From assembly GCF_023898315.1 (NCBI RefSeq), contig NC_064622.1:81299887-81363886 (forward strand): DNA of 64,000 bases, in the 5' to 3' direction. Below the pieces are notes generated by a model. It made no database searches. It saw only the letters and a program-made list of their open reading frames with translations, and was not told where the DNA came from. Below, in pieces: positions 45,501 through 57,720 of this stretch. Source of the stretch: Schistocerca nitens. Its lineage: Eukaryota; Arthropoda; Insecta; Orthoptera; Acrididae. The stretch's first letter is position 1, and each line of letters starts with the position of its first letter. The translations under genes and the position numbers were made by a program.

Positions 45501-45641
45501 CAAGAGATGCATACACTAAGCAGATTCAGAAGGATGTAGGTTGCAGTAGGTACTGGGAGATGAAGAAGCTTGCACAGGATAGAGTAGCATGGAGAGCTGC
45601 ATCAAACCAGTCTCAGGACTGAAGACCACAACAACAACAAC
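42529..45641 (+). mobile_element. near-full-length RTE-like non-LTR retrotransposon
   Basis: AGAAAT at 42523-42528 and 45642-45647 is the probable target duplication. The element has a ~130-base leader, shorter at the 5' end than the leader in the copy at 20706. It has one long reading frame with an AP endonuclease and reverse transcriptase, almost no 3' UTR, and an (ACA)n tail (45628-45641). One frame, short UTR and microsatellite tail fit the RTE clade. Confidence 0.9.
42659..45622 (+). pseudogene. RTE-like ORF: AP endonuclease plus reverse transcriptase, one internal stop
   Basis: From the ATG at 42659 the endonuclease domain (about residues 38-270) shows WNVRSLNRAG (N46), ISEVRW (E75) and VMGDWNS. 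The RT (about 480-760) shows NYRTISLISHSCKILTRILY, DQFGFRRNVGTREAILTLRL, FVDLEKAFDNVNW, KGVRQGCSLSPMLFNLY and LRFADDIVIL (catalytic pair at 736-737). A TGA at 44882-44884 follows directly. The same frame stays open from 44885 to 45622 and gives the C-terminal domain (MYGSETWTITTLDKKRI, FEMWCYRRMLKIRW, GKNRRGRPRDAYTKQI). The copy at 36238-36555 reads straight through that position (VILSETAKD), so the TGA is a mutation of this copy. The frame is otherwise complete at about 986 sense codons. Confidence 0.92.
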
Positions 45642-45654
45642 AGAAATACGGATG

Positions 45655-46310
45655 CCCAAGGTAGTGTGTTAATAACATAAATGCTTCTCATCCTCTTTTT
45701 CTGGAGCTTAATTACACAAGAGATAGTTATCAGTCAAGTCTCTGCCTTTAAAAGGGTGATAAACGGTAAGTTCGGTGGGCCTGCAGTCAGGAAAGATGAG
45801 TCAGTATTTCTAGGGTTATAATTAATGTCTCACATGGTGCAATAATTGCCGCTGGTAGCACCAACACTACAACACACCATTAAACCGAAATCCTGGGTGT
45901 CTGCTAAAGTAGAGGCCACGTTCCAGTGTAGCACGGCGATGGCTGCTAGCAGCTCAATGTAGCATCAAAGGCGAAGGTCCAGTGTCGATAGAATGGCTGG
46001 AGTTGGAGGGTAGGCTACTCAAGGTTCAAGGAGAGACTCTGAAAGATGAATTATCAGCAGCAGCCAGTGTAGAGCCCAGGGAACTCGTCCGTGGAGAGCT
46101 CAACGTGAACTGCTGTTCCTTCGTTGTGTGCCGATATAAATAAGGTCGCTGTGTATGAATATCGCGTGATCTGCCTCTAGGCTCATGACACACAGAGGTG
46201 AAATGGTGTCCAGGATGGCAGCACCGCGGTTCTGGATGCACGAACTGTTGTCAGCAAGCTGAAGCCTGTTGTGGCAACTGCCGAAGATTCTGTGGACAAC
46301 AAATCAGCCT
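45655..46310 (+). repeat. repeat block C2 (unknown class)
   Basis: Collinear with parts of block C1 (39545-41285), for example TTAATTACACAAGAGATAGT, CTCACATGGTGCAATAATTG and GTGGACAACAAATCAG. Setting the RTE insertion aside, the two blocks are direct repeats about 3 kb apart. Coding capacity not recognised. Confidence 0.6.
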
Positions 46311-46679
46311 TTTCTGTGTTAACACGTAAGTCGAGGGGTGGTCAGGGTTGGGTTTGCGAGCATGCAGGCTGGCGGTAGAGGCTGACGCCTGATGCTTCAC
46401 TACCTGCAGGACGGGAGTGCACGTCTGGTTGCTGTCGCAGAGGCGCGTAGCCACAAATCTGCAATCTTCTTTTCCATTATCTCCTGTCGTTACGATTTGT
46501 CATGTTTAATTAACATTACGTTGGCGGTTGGCAATATTAGAGCTGTAAGGTTGCCGCTTGTCCTTCCTGTAACCAACACGCCACCCTTGAGACAGAATTT
46601 GTGTATCGCAATTGCCTGTGTCTAATGCTAACCGATTGAAAGTGTGCTAACGTTCCTTACACGTTTACGAATCGTGTAA

Positions 46680-46848
46680 CTGAGGCCAGACATTGGGTTC
46701 ACCTAGTCAGATGTGGGGAAATCGCCTAAAAACCACATCAAGGTTGTCTGGCACTCCACCCCTCGTCATTAATCCGCCAGGCGGATCGCATCCTGGGCCT
46801 GCGTGCCTTCCCTAATCCCGGAAGCGGCGCTGCTATCCAGGAGAGTCA
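46680..46848 (-). repeat. SINE, third tRNA-like family, minus orientation
   Basis: The sequence CGCCTAAAAACCACATCAAG followed by GGCGGATCGCATCCTGGGCC holds a reverse-complement B box (GGATGCGATCC). The 3' part GGAAGCGGCGCTGCTATCC is the head. I recognise it as a common orthopteran repeat, from memory. A short A run follows at 46855. Confidence 0.65.
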
Positions 46849-46855
46849 TGTGTGA

Positions 46856-47592
46856 AAAAAAAAAAACTATATCTTCTGCAAATAAAACATTGCTTAGCTA
46901 AAGAAAAAACGTACTGTTCTGTACAGTATCTTGAGGGAAAGGAAAAACGTAAAACAGGACGCTCTGAAATTCTAGTGGTGTAGACGGATGAAACAGGTGT
47001 ATTATAGGACTTCTACATGTTGAAGTTCAGAAACCTTTGCTCTGTATTTATGATTTTGGCAATGAAAATATCAGAAAATACATTTACCGTGTGTGCTTCA
47101 TTAATATCATATGGAATGTTATGCTGCATCATTTCTACACATAAAAGTAAAGTAACCGTCGTCTAGTTGCGTGCATTATGAATACACATTCAGAAAAGTC
47201 ATATAGATACCCGCTTAACCCACTATGTTTATTAGTACGACACACTTATTTCATTCCAAAGTACATGCCTGACAAGTTCAAAATAAAACTAGAGTGCATC
47301 AATTAAAAACTGGGAATATAAATGGCTTCTGCTATTGAAATCACCACTTGAAGTTGGTACACAAAGAAATTGATTATACAGCCAAAAAATTAAAAGTGTT
47401 TAATCCCGTCTGGCAGTTTAAATAACTTTAATAATTACAAAACAAATATAGACGCTATGGCCATACAAATGAAGAAGCTAGATTACAACTTAAATATACT
47501 CATATACAATAAAACCAGTTTAAAAATTTAATTGGAATTGTTTCACAGCTTAAGTTCCGTATCGGAAATACGGAACAGAAAAATGGTTTGTT
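46856..47592. other. AT-rich unassigned interval
   Basis: No frame over 80 codons with a motif. Ends at a GT microsatellite. Confidence 0.5.
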
Positions 47593-47630
47593 TGTGTGTG
47601 TGTGTGTGTGTGTGTGTGAGTGTGTGTGTC
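47593..47630. repeat. (GT)n microsatellite
   Basis: About 19 GT units with one interruption (GTGAGTG). Confidence 0.95.
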
Positions 47631-47799
47631 CGCCAGTGTGAGTGAATCATTGAGTGAGTCCGCGCATTGCACTTCACGTGATTAATTTAAATATTTTGCA
47701 AATTAAGTGCGAAATAAATATACATACATGGTGCACGGAAACGAGTAACTGAAAGTAATGTAATTTGCACGAATAAATACAAGAAAAACATTTTTTATT

Positions 47800-48990
47800 G
47801 AGGAAAGTGAATGTGTGCCAACTACGTTTTCACTACAAAATGTCACCAAGCGTCTCTTTACTGCTTAAGGATGACGTTGACAGGATACTGTTGGCAAGAA
47901 AGAATGTTGATCCATATACTGGTCTGCGATAGTGAAAGGTGCTTCTCAATATTCCCTTTTGCGTTTCACATTCTAATAGCTCGTTCTGGAAACTCTGCAC
48001 TGTGCAGCGTGTCTCAGGGAATGACAGTGATTTCGTCTTCAATCTTCGGTCTCAGTTCAAGAATAGTTGCAGGACGTGTGCGGTACACGTTGCTTCTAAG
48101 ATGTCGCACTGAAAGAAATCGCTCACACTGAGATCAGGGGATATCGTAGGGCGTGGAATGTCACCGCTACGTGAAATGACGCGCGTTCCAAATTTGGCGA
48201 ACGGCTTCCTTCTATTGTCAAGCCGAAAGTGACGCGGCTCCGTCCTGCTAAAACCATACGTTTTCTATGTTAAGATCGTGTAGTCTCGTTGTAAAGAATG
48301 TTTCAAGCACATTAACATACGGAAAGCATGTTATTGTTGTTACAATTTCAAAAAATTGAAGGTCAGTGATACCAAAAACTGACACACCTCACAATTCGAG
48401 TACTGTAACCTTGGCGCTACGTTATGGACACTCGTGAATCTCGCGAAGATTTCCCTGTGCCCAGTGACGAAAATTCTGTTGTCACCATATCTATCAAGGT
48501 GAAAAGTGGTCTTTGTCTGGAATTCTTATGTTGTTGAGGAATCTGGGGTCCTCGTTGATTTTAGCCAACACCCTTTCGCTAATCTTCCTACGCGACACAG
48601 GGTCTCGTGGGTTTAACTGCTGCACAATCTGTGATTTATAGAAATGGAACCTTAATTCTTGCAGAATTCTTTGTACGCTTCATTGTTAAATCTCTGATTT
48701 CGATGTTCTCTGGAGTATGCAACGTTCGAACGCCACCTGGAAGCTTCTTCTTCAATACTGAACCAGCTTCTTCAAAATTACGCTTGCGGAGTCTGCGAGA
48801 CGTCCATGACGCCCTATCTGTCTAAAGATCCTTCGCACAGCAGTCACGCTGTCACCCTGCTTGAAAACCGGCCGCACAGTGGTCGCACGTTCCGCAGCAC
48901 TCCAGTGCTCTGCGATTACTAAGCCCGAACGCCGAAGGATAGACACATAAAATTTTGAGAGGGTTTGGTCTTGTGCTACAGACATCATTT
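47800..48990 (-). pseudogene. mariner-like transposase, heavily decayed
   Basis: Minus-strand pieces in order: 48988-48752 ends RPVFKQGDSVTAVRRIFRQI (N-terminal helix-turn-helix); then HFYKSQIVQQLNPRDPVSRR and RVLAKINEDPRFLNNIRIPD (about 48650-48500), the segment leading to the first catalytic Asp; then a piece recalling VWFQQDGAA near 48250; and LRPKIEDEITVIPETRCTVQ (about 48050-47990), the C-terminal part. Multiple stops and frameshifts. Related in type to the remnant at 2560-3403. No inverted ends found, so element limits are unknown. Confidence 0.65.
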
Positions 48991-49800
48991 AAGATGGATT
49001 GTTTCGAAATTCCATCCCTAAGGGTGTGATATAGGGGATGAAATGTTTTTTTTTAATAGATCACTATTAATTCTATTTTGAAGCGAGAACTACAAAAATA
49101 AGTATTTGTGTACTCCATCAGAAATAAAGATAAATGTTTCATAATTTTTGTTAATTCAAGCACTGAGTGGGTAAAGTAGTGGGTGAAACATTTTTCATTA
49201 AATTATTATTTAAGTACTAATAAAGTACTGTCAAGGCTACATCTATGAAAATTCGCATTTCACTTCTCGGTTGGATATGAAAACATAAGGGTTTCGGTCT
49301 TTTTGAAAATTCAACATTTTTATGGAAATATTTCATTATGAAATAGTTTTTTAAACTAAATCTCTCAAAATTTGTATTTCACTTCTCAATCAGAAATAAA
49401 AAAATACTTTTTCCAGTGTTTTTTTTTTTTTTTTTTTTTTTTTTAATTCAACCCCTAAGGGGATGAAATACTGGATCACAAAGTTTATGAAACTATTTAG
49501 TTATGCTAAAACAGTTTTACAGCTAAATCTAAGAAAATCTGTATCTGAATTCTAGATAAATATGTGTGTAGGGATGACAGTTATTAAGGAAACATCACCG
49601 AAAGAAATCAAAAGGCACGATTAACAAAGGTGTCATACTATAGCTGCTAGCATCGCCTTTTGGTTGGAAGAAAATTTGTAAAATACCGTGCTTCTATGGT
49701 CGTAATTAAAGTGCAAAGTTTGAAAGATGTCGCAGTTCGTGAACAACAATAAAATTCGATTAAAGGGACCATACTGTCACCGCGAGCGAAGCAGCGGCCG
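48991..49800. repeat. AT-rich, tandem-like repeat of unknown class
   Basis: Loosely repeated phrases occur: CCCTAAGGG with GATGAAAT at 49017-49045 and 49448-49466; AAATTCGCATTTCACTTCTC (49251) and AAATTTGTATTTCACTTCTC (49369). A T run of about 26 is at 49419-49444. This suggests a ~120-bp unit repeated a few times and diverged. No coding capacity. Confidence 0.5.
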
Positions 49801-50570
49801 CTAAGCTAATGTTACAATGTAATGACGCTCTCTGCTTTCTGGTGACTTAGATGTTGAAGACACGTTGCTCAGAAAATATTCTGCTGGCACACTCTCTGTG
49901 TTGCAGACAAGTACTGCGTACCGGGAACTACGTACATGGACGACTGTAACGTGTGCCGATGTGGAGACGACGGCATATCGGCGGCCTGTACGCTCAAGGG
50001 CTGCGGTGGAAATTAAAATCCAGGTCAGTACTGTCCTCACACTTACTTCTTTAAACCGCTAGCCGCCCACCCACTCCCTCTCTTTTCACACTATGTTCTA
50101 TTACGTTTCGGTATCCGTCGCTGTTGGCTTGTATTTTTTACTGTACCTTCCCCAACCATACACACAGACTGAATCATAAATGATAGAGAAAACTGACGCT
50201 GCTGAAAGTACCCTATAATAGAGGCTAAAATCACAGTTAAACGTAGTAGCAAGCGAACCATTTGCGATATATAAGCGAACATGTGGTTACGAGATGCCAC
50301 TAGTTTCACTACGCGGTATGTCCTAGTTGTATTCTTCATCTTAAAAGTGAACTTGTAGATTAAGTTCCCACCTAATACGTCTCAAAGTTGTCCCATGTTC
50401 CACGATTCATTATCGCTTATGGATGAAGTATTCCGCTCGTCTCTACAGTGAATTACGAATTCTCTCAAACACTGCCCAGTCACACCTTAAAGCTTAACAA
50501 GGACATGTACGAAAGAACACACACCATATCCACATAAGTATATAGTTCTGGCAATATCGCCCATGACCTT
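49801..50570. other. unassigned interval
   Basis: No gene or known repeat recognised. Confidence 0.45.
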
Positions 50571-50574
50571 CCTC

Positions 50575-50875
50575 TTCTGTGCGGATGCACACATATTACC
50601 CGAACTCTTACGGGAATTGGTAAGAACGTCTTCCACGAGTTATGAGTATGTTGGGTAGGGACACTACGAATGTAATGTGTGGACATATTTGGTGAGAATG
50701 TGGATCTCGCGGGAAGAGTCCGTGAGATAGTCCCTGCAGTCGCACTCTCCTCTGTGCCCTCGGAGGCTCAGATGGACAGAGCATTTGCCATGTAAGCAGG
50801 AGATCCCGGGTTCGAGTCCCGGTCGGTGCACACATTTTCACCTGTCCATGTTGATATATATCAACGCCCGTCATC
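50575..50875 (+). repeat. tRNA-like dispersed repeat (SINE-type)
   Basis: The tRNA-like unit lies at about 50757-50832: GAGGCTCAGATGGACAGAGC (A-box region), a hairpin around CCATGTAAG, GGGTTCGAGTCCC (B box) and a matching acceptor-like end GGTGCACAC. It is preceded by ~180 bases of repeat body (TTACCCGAACTCTTACGGGA). It resembles a threonine-type tRNA but is embedded in repeat sequence, so I call a repeat rather than a tRNA gene. Confidence 0.6.
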
Positions 50876-51298
50876 AACTGAAGTATTAATATATAATTCT
50901 AAATTCAATTAACAATGCGTGCTACATTTATATGTTGCAGAACAATTTTGTTCCGCTGTTTTACCAACAAGGTTACCGACGGAGACACTATGGTTCATAC
51001 AAAATGGAGATCTTCCTCATACAGCAAATGTTTTTCTGGATGTCCTGCACTAGCATTCTGGGCACCGTATGATGTCCCATCGATATGAAGAAGGTTTTCA
51101 GGGCGGTTCAATGTAGCCGCCACACACCCCAAAAAAAGAATGCCTCTGATTATTTCTTATGTGGACATGTGAAGGAGACAGTCTACATAAATAAACCACC
51201 TAATCTAATGCAACGGCAAGCAGCTACCACAATAGTTGTAGCTCTCTGCTGTCAGTTACATCTATGACTGAATTTGAGATAAGTCATATAATACACTA

Positions 51299-52081
51299 CG
51301 AGGGGCATTCAATTAGTAATGAAACACATATTTTTTTCTCTGCCAATTTCGACTGAAAACCTGCAGAATTTGTTCCAGTAGGTAGTGGCACCATACATAC
51401 CCTACAAAATGGGATCTGTAAAAGAGATGCATTCCAAGTAGAGAGCTGCCATTGAGTTTCTTTCTGCTGAAAACCAGATCATCGCATATATGCATACGCG
51501 TTTGCAGAAAGTTTACTGAGACCTGGCAGCAAACAAAACCACGGTGAGTCGTTGGGCGAGGAGTCTCTCATCATCGCAACAAGTTCGCACAAACCTGTCC
51601 GCTCTCACGAGTTCCGGCTGGTAGCCCACAGCTGTGGCTCCTGCAATGTTGGAAAGTGTGGACACTCCCATTCAAGGAGATCGACGGTCCACAATCAAAA
51701 ACCTCGCTGCTCAACTGGACGTTTTTGCTGGTAATGCTGACAAAGTCGTCCACCAGTTAGGGTACTCAACGGTGTGTGCTCGCTGGGTTCCTCCAGTCTG
51801 ACCCAATGAAGGATGCACTCCGCGGGAATCAGTAGGTGGATGATCGGGAGGTTGTTGACGCAGGTAAAGATTGGCTCTGACATCGACCAGTAGAGTGCTA
51901 CCATGCGGGTATACGGGCCCTCCCAGTAGGTTGGAGTAAGGCCGCTGCATTGAACGTAGACTGCGTTGAAAAATAGCGTTTTGTAGCCAAGAGTGGGGAA
52001 TAATATGGGGTATTGGAATCCTGAATAACGCCAACTTGCTTTCAGGAAAAAAGTTTTGCATTACTTATTGAACGCTCCTCG
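51299..52081 (+). mobile_element. degenerate mariner element with TIRs and TA target
   Basis: TA is at 51297-51298 and 52082-52083. Left end CGAGGGGCATTCAATTAGTA, reverse complement of right end CGAGGAGCGTTCAATAAGTA. Inside are mariner transposase scraps, listed separately. At 783 bp it has lost part of its coding region. Confidence 0.85.
51407..51800 (+). pseudogene. mariner transposase N-terminal remnant
   Basis: Plus-strand translation gives KMGSVKEMHSK, then RAAIEFLSAENQIIAYMHTR and LAANKTTVSRWARSL (helix-turn-helix). After a frame change DRRSTIKNLAAQLDVF and VHQLGYSTVCARWVPPV follow, the linker before the catalytic core. Stops and frame changes are present. The catalytic aspartates are not recognisable downstream. 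Confidence 0.75.
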
Positions 52082-52083
52082 TA

Positions 52084-53176
52084 CAATTAACAGTTACAAT
52101 ATTGGAATGGCTCCAGGTAAAAGTAAGTGCAACGATGATTTGTTTGGCGCTTTTGTTTTCCTTCAGCTTGAGTACACTGCCTACCTCTCAACAATAGCAC
52201 TATTTAGGCTTCAACAATTATTTCATTTAGCCATCAACAAGTACAAATATCATTTTTGTTAAACGTATGTAATAACGTATTACTTAGAAACAAGTAAACA
52301 GGACGTCTTTTTGATTAGTTTTGTTGGAGATCACACTTTGTTTTCCGCGCAGGTATTGTCCACGAGCTCACCATGCTGTTGGAGAAGGGGTCAGCTGCAA
52401 TACGACGCCCTCCATCTGCCTGCGATGTAATTCTAGGACATGACGCGCTTTCAGTGAACACTGTCTGTACCATTGCTTTATACGTTTCAAAAATTTTTGT
52501 TGTGTTTTGTAGCAAATAGAAAATTTTCAGCAATTCTGAAAAACATTGTAAAATATTTAACATTTTCAATAATTATTTTTACAGAAGATGAGGAAAGCTG
52601 TAGCTTCCCTTTTTCAAAGAGAATAAAGAACCTCGAAGCACATTACTAACGTAAACATACTGAGAAAAGTGACGTAATGTACGCAGGCGGTTTAGTTCTG
52701 GCTCGTTACGAAACGATGTTTGAAATGAAAACAAAACTCTGTAAGAAATGTAAATGAAAGTGAGAGAAACTAAATATTTGACTTAAGAAACCAGCCACGT
52801 GTAACACTTAAGACTTCGAGAGACCGGTAAAAATTCACTCCTCAAATACACCAGCAGTTAAAGAGAACCACTAAAAAGAAAATAACATAGCTACAACGAT
52901 ATATTTATTTCATGTTCTCCATATATCGCGGGTTGGAGCAGCGACAATCACAATCAGAAAGAAGTATTTGTTTTCGCCTACACTCGAAGTTTCTTTATTT
53001 TGTCTACCGGCTGCCGGTTTCTGTACACAGTACCAACCGCCGGCCATTGCGACGCGTCTTAATGAACCATTTAATATTTCAAGGAAGAGTTCCGTTTTTT
53101 TCTTTTTTCTAAAAAGTAATTCTACGGGTCTATCTCGCAAATTAATGATTTACGTAGAGTTCCATGTTCGTGTAAG
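52084..53176. other. unassigned interval
   Basis: No gene recognised. Mostly AT-rich, with no clear repeats. Confidence 0.45.
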
Positions 53177-53188
53177 AGCAACAACACA

Positions 53189-53386
53189 AATGGTTCAAAT
53201 GGCTCTGAGCACTATGGGACTAACATCTGTGGTCATCAGTCCCCTCGAACTCAGAACTACGTAAACCTAACTAACCTAAGGACATCACACACATCCATGC
53301 CCGAGGCAGGATTCGACCCTGCGACCGTAGCGGTCACGCGGTTCCAGACTGAAGCGCCTAGAACCGCACAGCCACACCGGCCGGCT
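53189..53386 (-). repeat. SINE family 1, minus orientation
   Basis: AGCAACAACACA (53177-53188) and AGCAACAAACACA (53387-53399) form a target duplication differing by one base. The tail TGGTTCAAATGGCTCTGAGC starts it; the head complement ACACCGGCCGGC ends it. The B-box complement reads GGATTCGACCC. Confidence 0.88.
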
Positions 53387-53399
53387 AGCAACAAACACA

Positions 53400-53739
53400 G
53401 TAAGAAGCCAGCCCTCCTAGCTTGTTTCATTTTTCATGTCATATGACTAGTTACGACAGTGAGTCGTTCCTTGTTGCGTTTGTTCTGATCGGGATTACAT
53501 ATGAAAGCACTTCTGTACAAATGAAAGTAAGTTTCTTGATCTAATTGGAATAATAATTAACAAAAGAGGGTTATTTAACCTTCTTTACGTGATTCCCTAC
53601 CCTTTTATTATCGTTAAGAAGTAAAATGTGGCCCCTGTAATTATGTTAGTGGAAGATAGTTTGTATTTGCGTGTTATAGTTAAATTATTTTCATCTTCAA
53701 GAGCAATTTCTTGGCTCTACTGTTTACCAGAACCTGCAC

Positions 53740-53775
<36 letters not shown>

Positions 53776-55815
53776 GAAGAACGGATCTTTGCTAATAATC
53801 CTGTGTTTAAGTCAGAGATGTCATTTAATCGAGATAACCATCTTCTCAGCTGCGACGAATTTATAACTGATCCTCACGAAATATTGTGGCAACCAAATGA
53901 AATAAAGATTTCATTATCTTCTTGTAGTAAGGTAAAGTCAAATATCAATAGAGGTCAGTTATACCACCCTCTGATCAAAACATCATAGCACGTGGTTAAA
54001 ATAATTATGAAGAAACATTTACAAAGTATCTCTCAATAATAGCGAACGTGCGGTACACAGTGCAATCTTAAAATTTGCAGCTAGACCTCTTAACCCTCGC
54101 ACTTACCCATCACGATCGCTTCTCAAGTAGGTGTGTCAGAAACTAAGGGTAAAGTTCAATATTGAGCTTTAAATAGATGCAAACTGCGGCCTGCAGTTCC
54201 CACTATGTACAGAGTTCCTTCATAAAAAAAACTGTAAAAAATAGCATAAAATATGAACTTTTTGAAATTACACAATAAAACAAAGAATAAAACAGTCCCC
54301 ACTGTAACAAAATGTTAAAAGCAAAAGAGCAAATGTAGGAGGCCATGTTTGCATTCACCGTTTTATGTGGTTTATTTAGCTATAAAGCATTAATAGGACC
54401 ATGGACCAATTAATAGCGTTTGTAACCGCCCACCCCCCTTCCTAATCGGCTTACTGGATTGCGATATAATTGACCATAACAAGGTATGCTTAATGAAATT
54501 TTACAGTGAGTATGGCTATCGTTACCGGAGTAAAATAATACTGGTTAGTAGGAATAAAGTGAACCACAGACACTTCTGAAGGAAGAATCTATTTTTAACC
54601 TAATCAAAATACTGATAATAATTTTGAAATGGGTGGAACATAGCGCAATCGCTCACGAACCACACAGAGGGGAAAAGGGTACCACGTAATATTTTTAATA
54701 TAAATAATACTGATAATAAAAAATACTAAGGTGATGACAAAAAAGATTAAGCAAATAATCACTGGCGTAGCAACGCATTTACAGAATCCAACAGTTAATG
54801 AGAAAATAAATGATCAGAAAACACAGAGTTTGCAGTTACTTAATCGGAAATGCTAAATTTTTAAAGTTAAATGAAGTTTCTGGTTAAATAAATGAATGAC
54901 TTGACTGAAACTTTGTTACATAAAAATGACTTTCAGTAAACTCAGCATAACGTAATGCAAAATGTGAAAAGGGCTAGCAATTTACTTTTAATTGTTGAAA
55001 GATTGAATTTAATTTACTATAAGCAAATGAGCAACCGATTTACTTTTGACAAAAGAACAATGAGAACAATGAGATATGTACCAAGCCAGCAGAAGTTACT
55101 CGTCGCCCTAAATACAGAATAAATGAAACTGCTGCATCTTCAGTTATTAGTTGTGGCAGTGAAATTTTACGTTACTTTCAATGATTGAAGTTTACATTCA
55201 AAACCGTAAATTAGTCAAGCCTCTGTTATGGAATATATGAATGAACAGTTACTGAAGCAACAAAATTTACACTGAAACTGGTCATTAGCAAACAAACTGC
55301 AAGTAAGTAATAATCAATTTTAATATTTTTGCGACATTCGGTGATTTCATTGAAAGGAAAGGGACTCTTATTGGTAATGATGTCTGAGGACAGTGACAGC
55401 GCAAGTACCTTACAAGTTTAAACAACTGCACGTTATTATTCACGAAAGTTAATTGACAATTGTGAAAGAAATGCCTCTACAATCTTAGCTGTGCTTTGTC
55501 ACTTAACAGTCTTACGATGTTGTAGCTGTGCAGACGACAAAAAATGTAGCCGACGACCATGCTGAGCTGCTGCTGTTGCTGCTGCTGGTTGAGAACCACG
55601 AATCGTCTCCAGAGCCACGGACAGTTATGGGACAGGCAGTAGTTAGAATTGCAGCTTCCTCCGCCTGACCACTCCTACCGTGCTAAGTTTTCTTGGCTTG
55701 TATCCAGCAGTTTATAACATTTTCATTATAATTACAACCAGTTATACACAGTCAGAAACGAGTACACTATTGAGACGCCCTGCTTAAATCTGCAGGACAG
55801 AACAAGTAGTTGGAA
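53400..55815. other. long AT-rich unassigned interval
   Basis: The longest frame is about 61 codons. A T run of about 29 is at 53743-53770 and a CTGCTG stretch at about 55567-55587. No element ends or coding motifs recognised. This is the longest stretch in the window with nothing to annotate. Confidence 0.5.
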
Positions 55816-55904
55816 TTGTGGAAAGGGGCCAAAACGGGGCTGTCAGTTATACTCAAACACATATAACTTTATTTAGTTGTCCAAACAATACAGCAAAAAT
55901 TTTT

Positions 55905-56580
55905 GAACTTAGTTATCGGCTGAATAGGCCACACTATCTTATGCCTTAAGGGTACAACCACTTAAATTTAAAAACGGTTGAAAGCCATTAACTTAAAATT
56001 CAGACTCAAAACAGGATGTTTAGAAGGCAGAAGGCCTGACGTACGTAAGTTCTATAACTTGGCTGAAAGGCCAACAAATCTAACACTTGAAAAGCAAACA
56101 AGTTTAATTTAAAGACGGCTGAAGGCCCATGATTTAAGACTGCAGGTCAAATTAATTAAAAAAACACAAGGTAGAAGGTCTTATCTTCAATTAGGCTGAA
56201 GGCCCCACACAGTCTGATACTTGAAAGACAAGAACTTTAATTTAAAAACGGCTGAAGGTCGATGACTTAAAAAACTAAAGCCTTATCTTTAAACAATCTT
56301 TTACACAGGCTGAAGGCCCAAACAATCCAAGATTTAACAAGTAAGGAATTTAAATTTTAAAGTAGCTGAAGGCCCATTATTGAAAAACACCACCACAATA
56401 AATTTTCAAAAGGCAGAAGGCCTAAAGCTTTATCCAAAAAATATTTTAAATTAGGTGGAAGGCCCAAACAATGCAAGACTTGACAAGTAAGGATCTTCCA
56501 ATTTTAAAGGGGCTGAAGGCCCATTATTAAAAACCCAGCTAAAAGCATACAAATTCAAACCATCGGCTATGAGCCATTAA
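55905..56580 (+). repeat. array of GGCTGAAGGCC-type motifs, left arm
   Basis: About 14 variants of GGCTGAAGGCC recur at roughly 50-base intervals (for example near 55913, 56063, 56115, 56195, 56310, 56365, 56510). They are separated by AT-rich phrases such as TTAATTTAAAAACGGCTGAA. The motif is close to self-complementary. Confidence 0.85.
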
Positions 56581-57720
56581 AATACACAATCACACATCAC
56601 TAAGAAAAGGCTGTACAGCCAGCGGCGCTGAGAAGTTTCTGGGGGTCGGTCTGCACTTGAAATATTAACGTTCACTTAGGCGACACAGGTAGTCGATACC
56701 AACTATATCCAATCTGCCGGCAACCCAACCAGGTCAACGGACCCACCGACAAGACGCCTTGCTTTCCACCTGACCATTGCACAAGGAACTCCAAAGCCAA
56801 AAGGTAAAAGGCGTAGCCGCCCACAACAAAGTATGCATAAGCTGTCAAAACTAAACACACATGTTGGAAAGCGACAACACGGTGAGGAAAGGACACTGCA
56901 TGAATTTTACGTCAGCAGCCAGGGAAGGTAACCCGAACGCTAACTGCCACAAGGCAGTTAATTTCGCTGATGCACTTGGACTTCAGATAACCAAAAATCA
57001 GTTAAACTCCATCGGATGGTGGTCAACTCGAACACTCGCTGTTGCTCACGGGAATACCCCCCCCCCCCCCCCCCAACAGCCAACCATGAAAACCAACGGC
57101 ACAATGTGAACAGTCTGGCTTCGGTAATTAAATCACCACTCAACTTTGATGTCCTGGGTCTGTAAGCCACGAACCTCGTAGCAATCGGAACAGCTCCCAC
57201 ACACTCCGACACTGCGTAGAGACCGCCAGCGGGCCCGGCCCACTGCACCTCGCGGAGATTTCCAGGCTGATCTACACCAACCGACCGACTGCCACACATC
57301 AGCACGGAGATAGCACTAAAATGAGCAGTCGACATCACAAGCTACACACAGTTTCACGAATACTTGCATGAAGGACTAGACAATGGTAACGGCAGCGACT
57401 GTGCAATAACATGGACGAATCACGAGTCGGCACACGCAGGCAACCCATAAGCGATCGCCTGCCAACATACACGTCGTCCGACAGGACGACCGACCGACGA
57501 TCAACCAAGGTGGTCCGCACTCAAGTGATATGTTTCGGCAACCTCGGGCGAGTCACGACTGTCCGGACCTCACTGCAGCCGCGCCCCGACTGAACTTCTG
57601 CTGTGTCCTAAGTCAAACACTGCCAGGTCCCAACTGCACTGCTAGCGCCTCCCAACTCACTGCAGATCCGAACTAACCCCGAACACACAACAACCAGGAA
57701 GTAATAGCAGTCAGCAATGG

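Noticed and set aside
50757-50832. Candidate functional tRNA gene
   Set aside because: A and B boxes are present but the unit is embedded in a dispersed repeat body, the stems have mismatches and no terminator-like T run follows directly.
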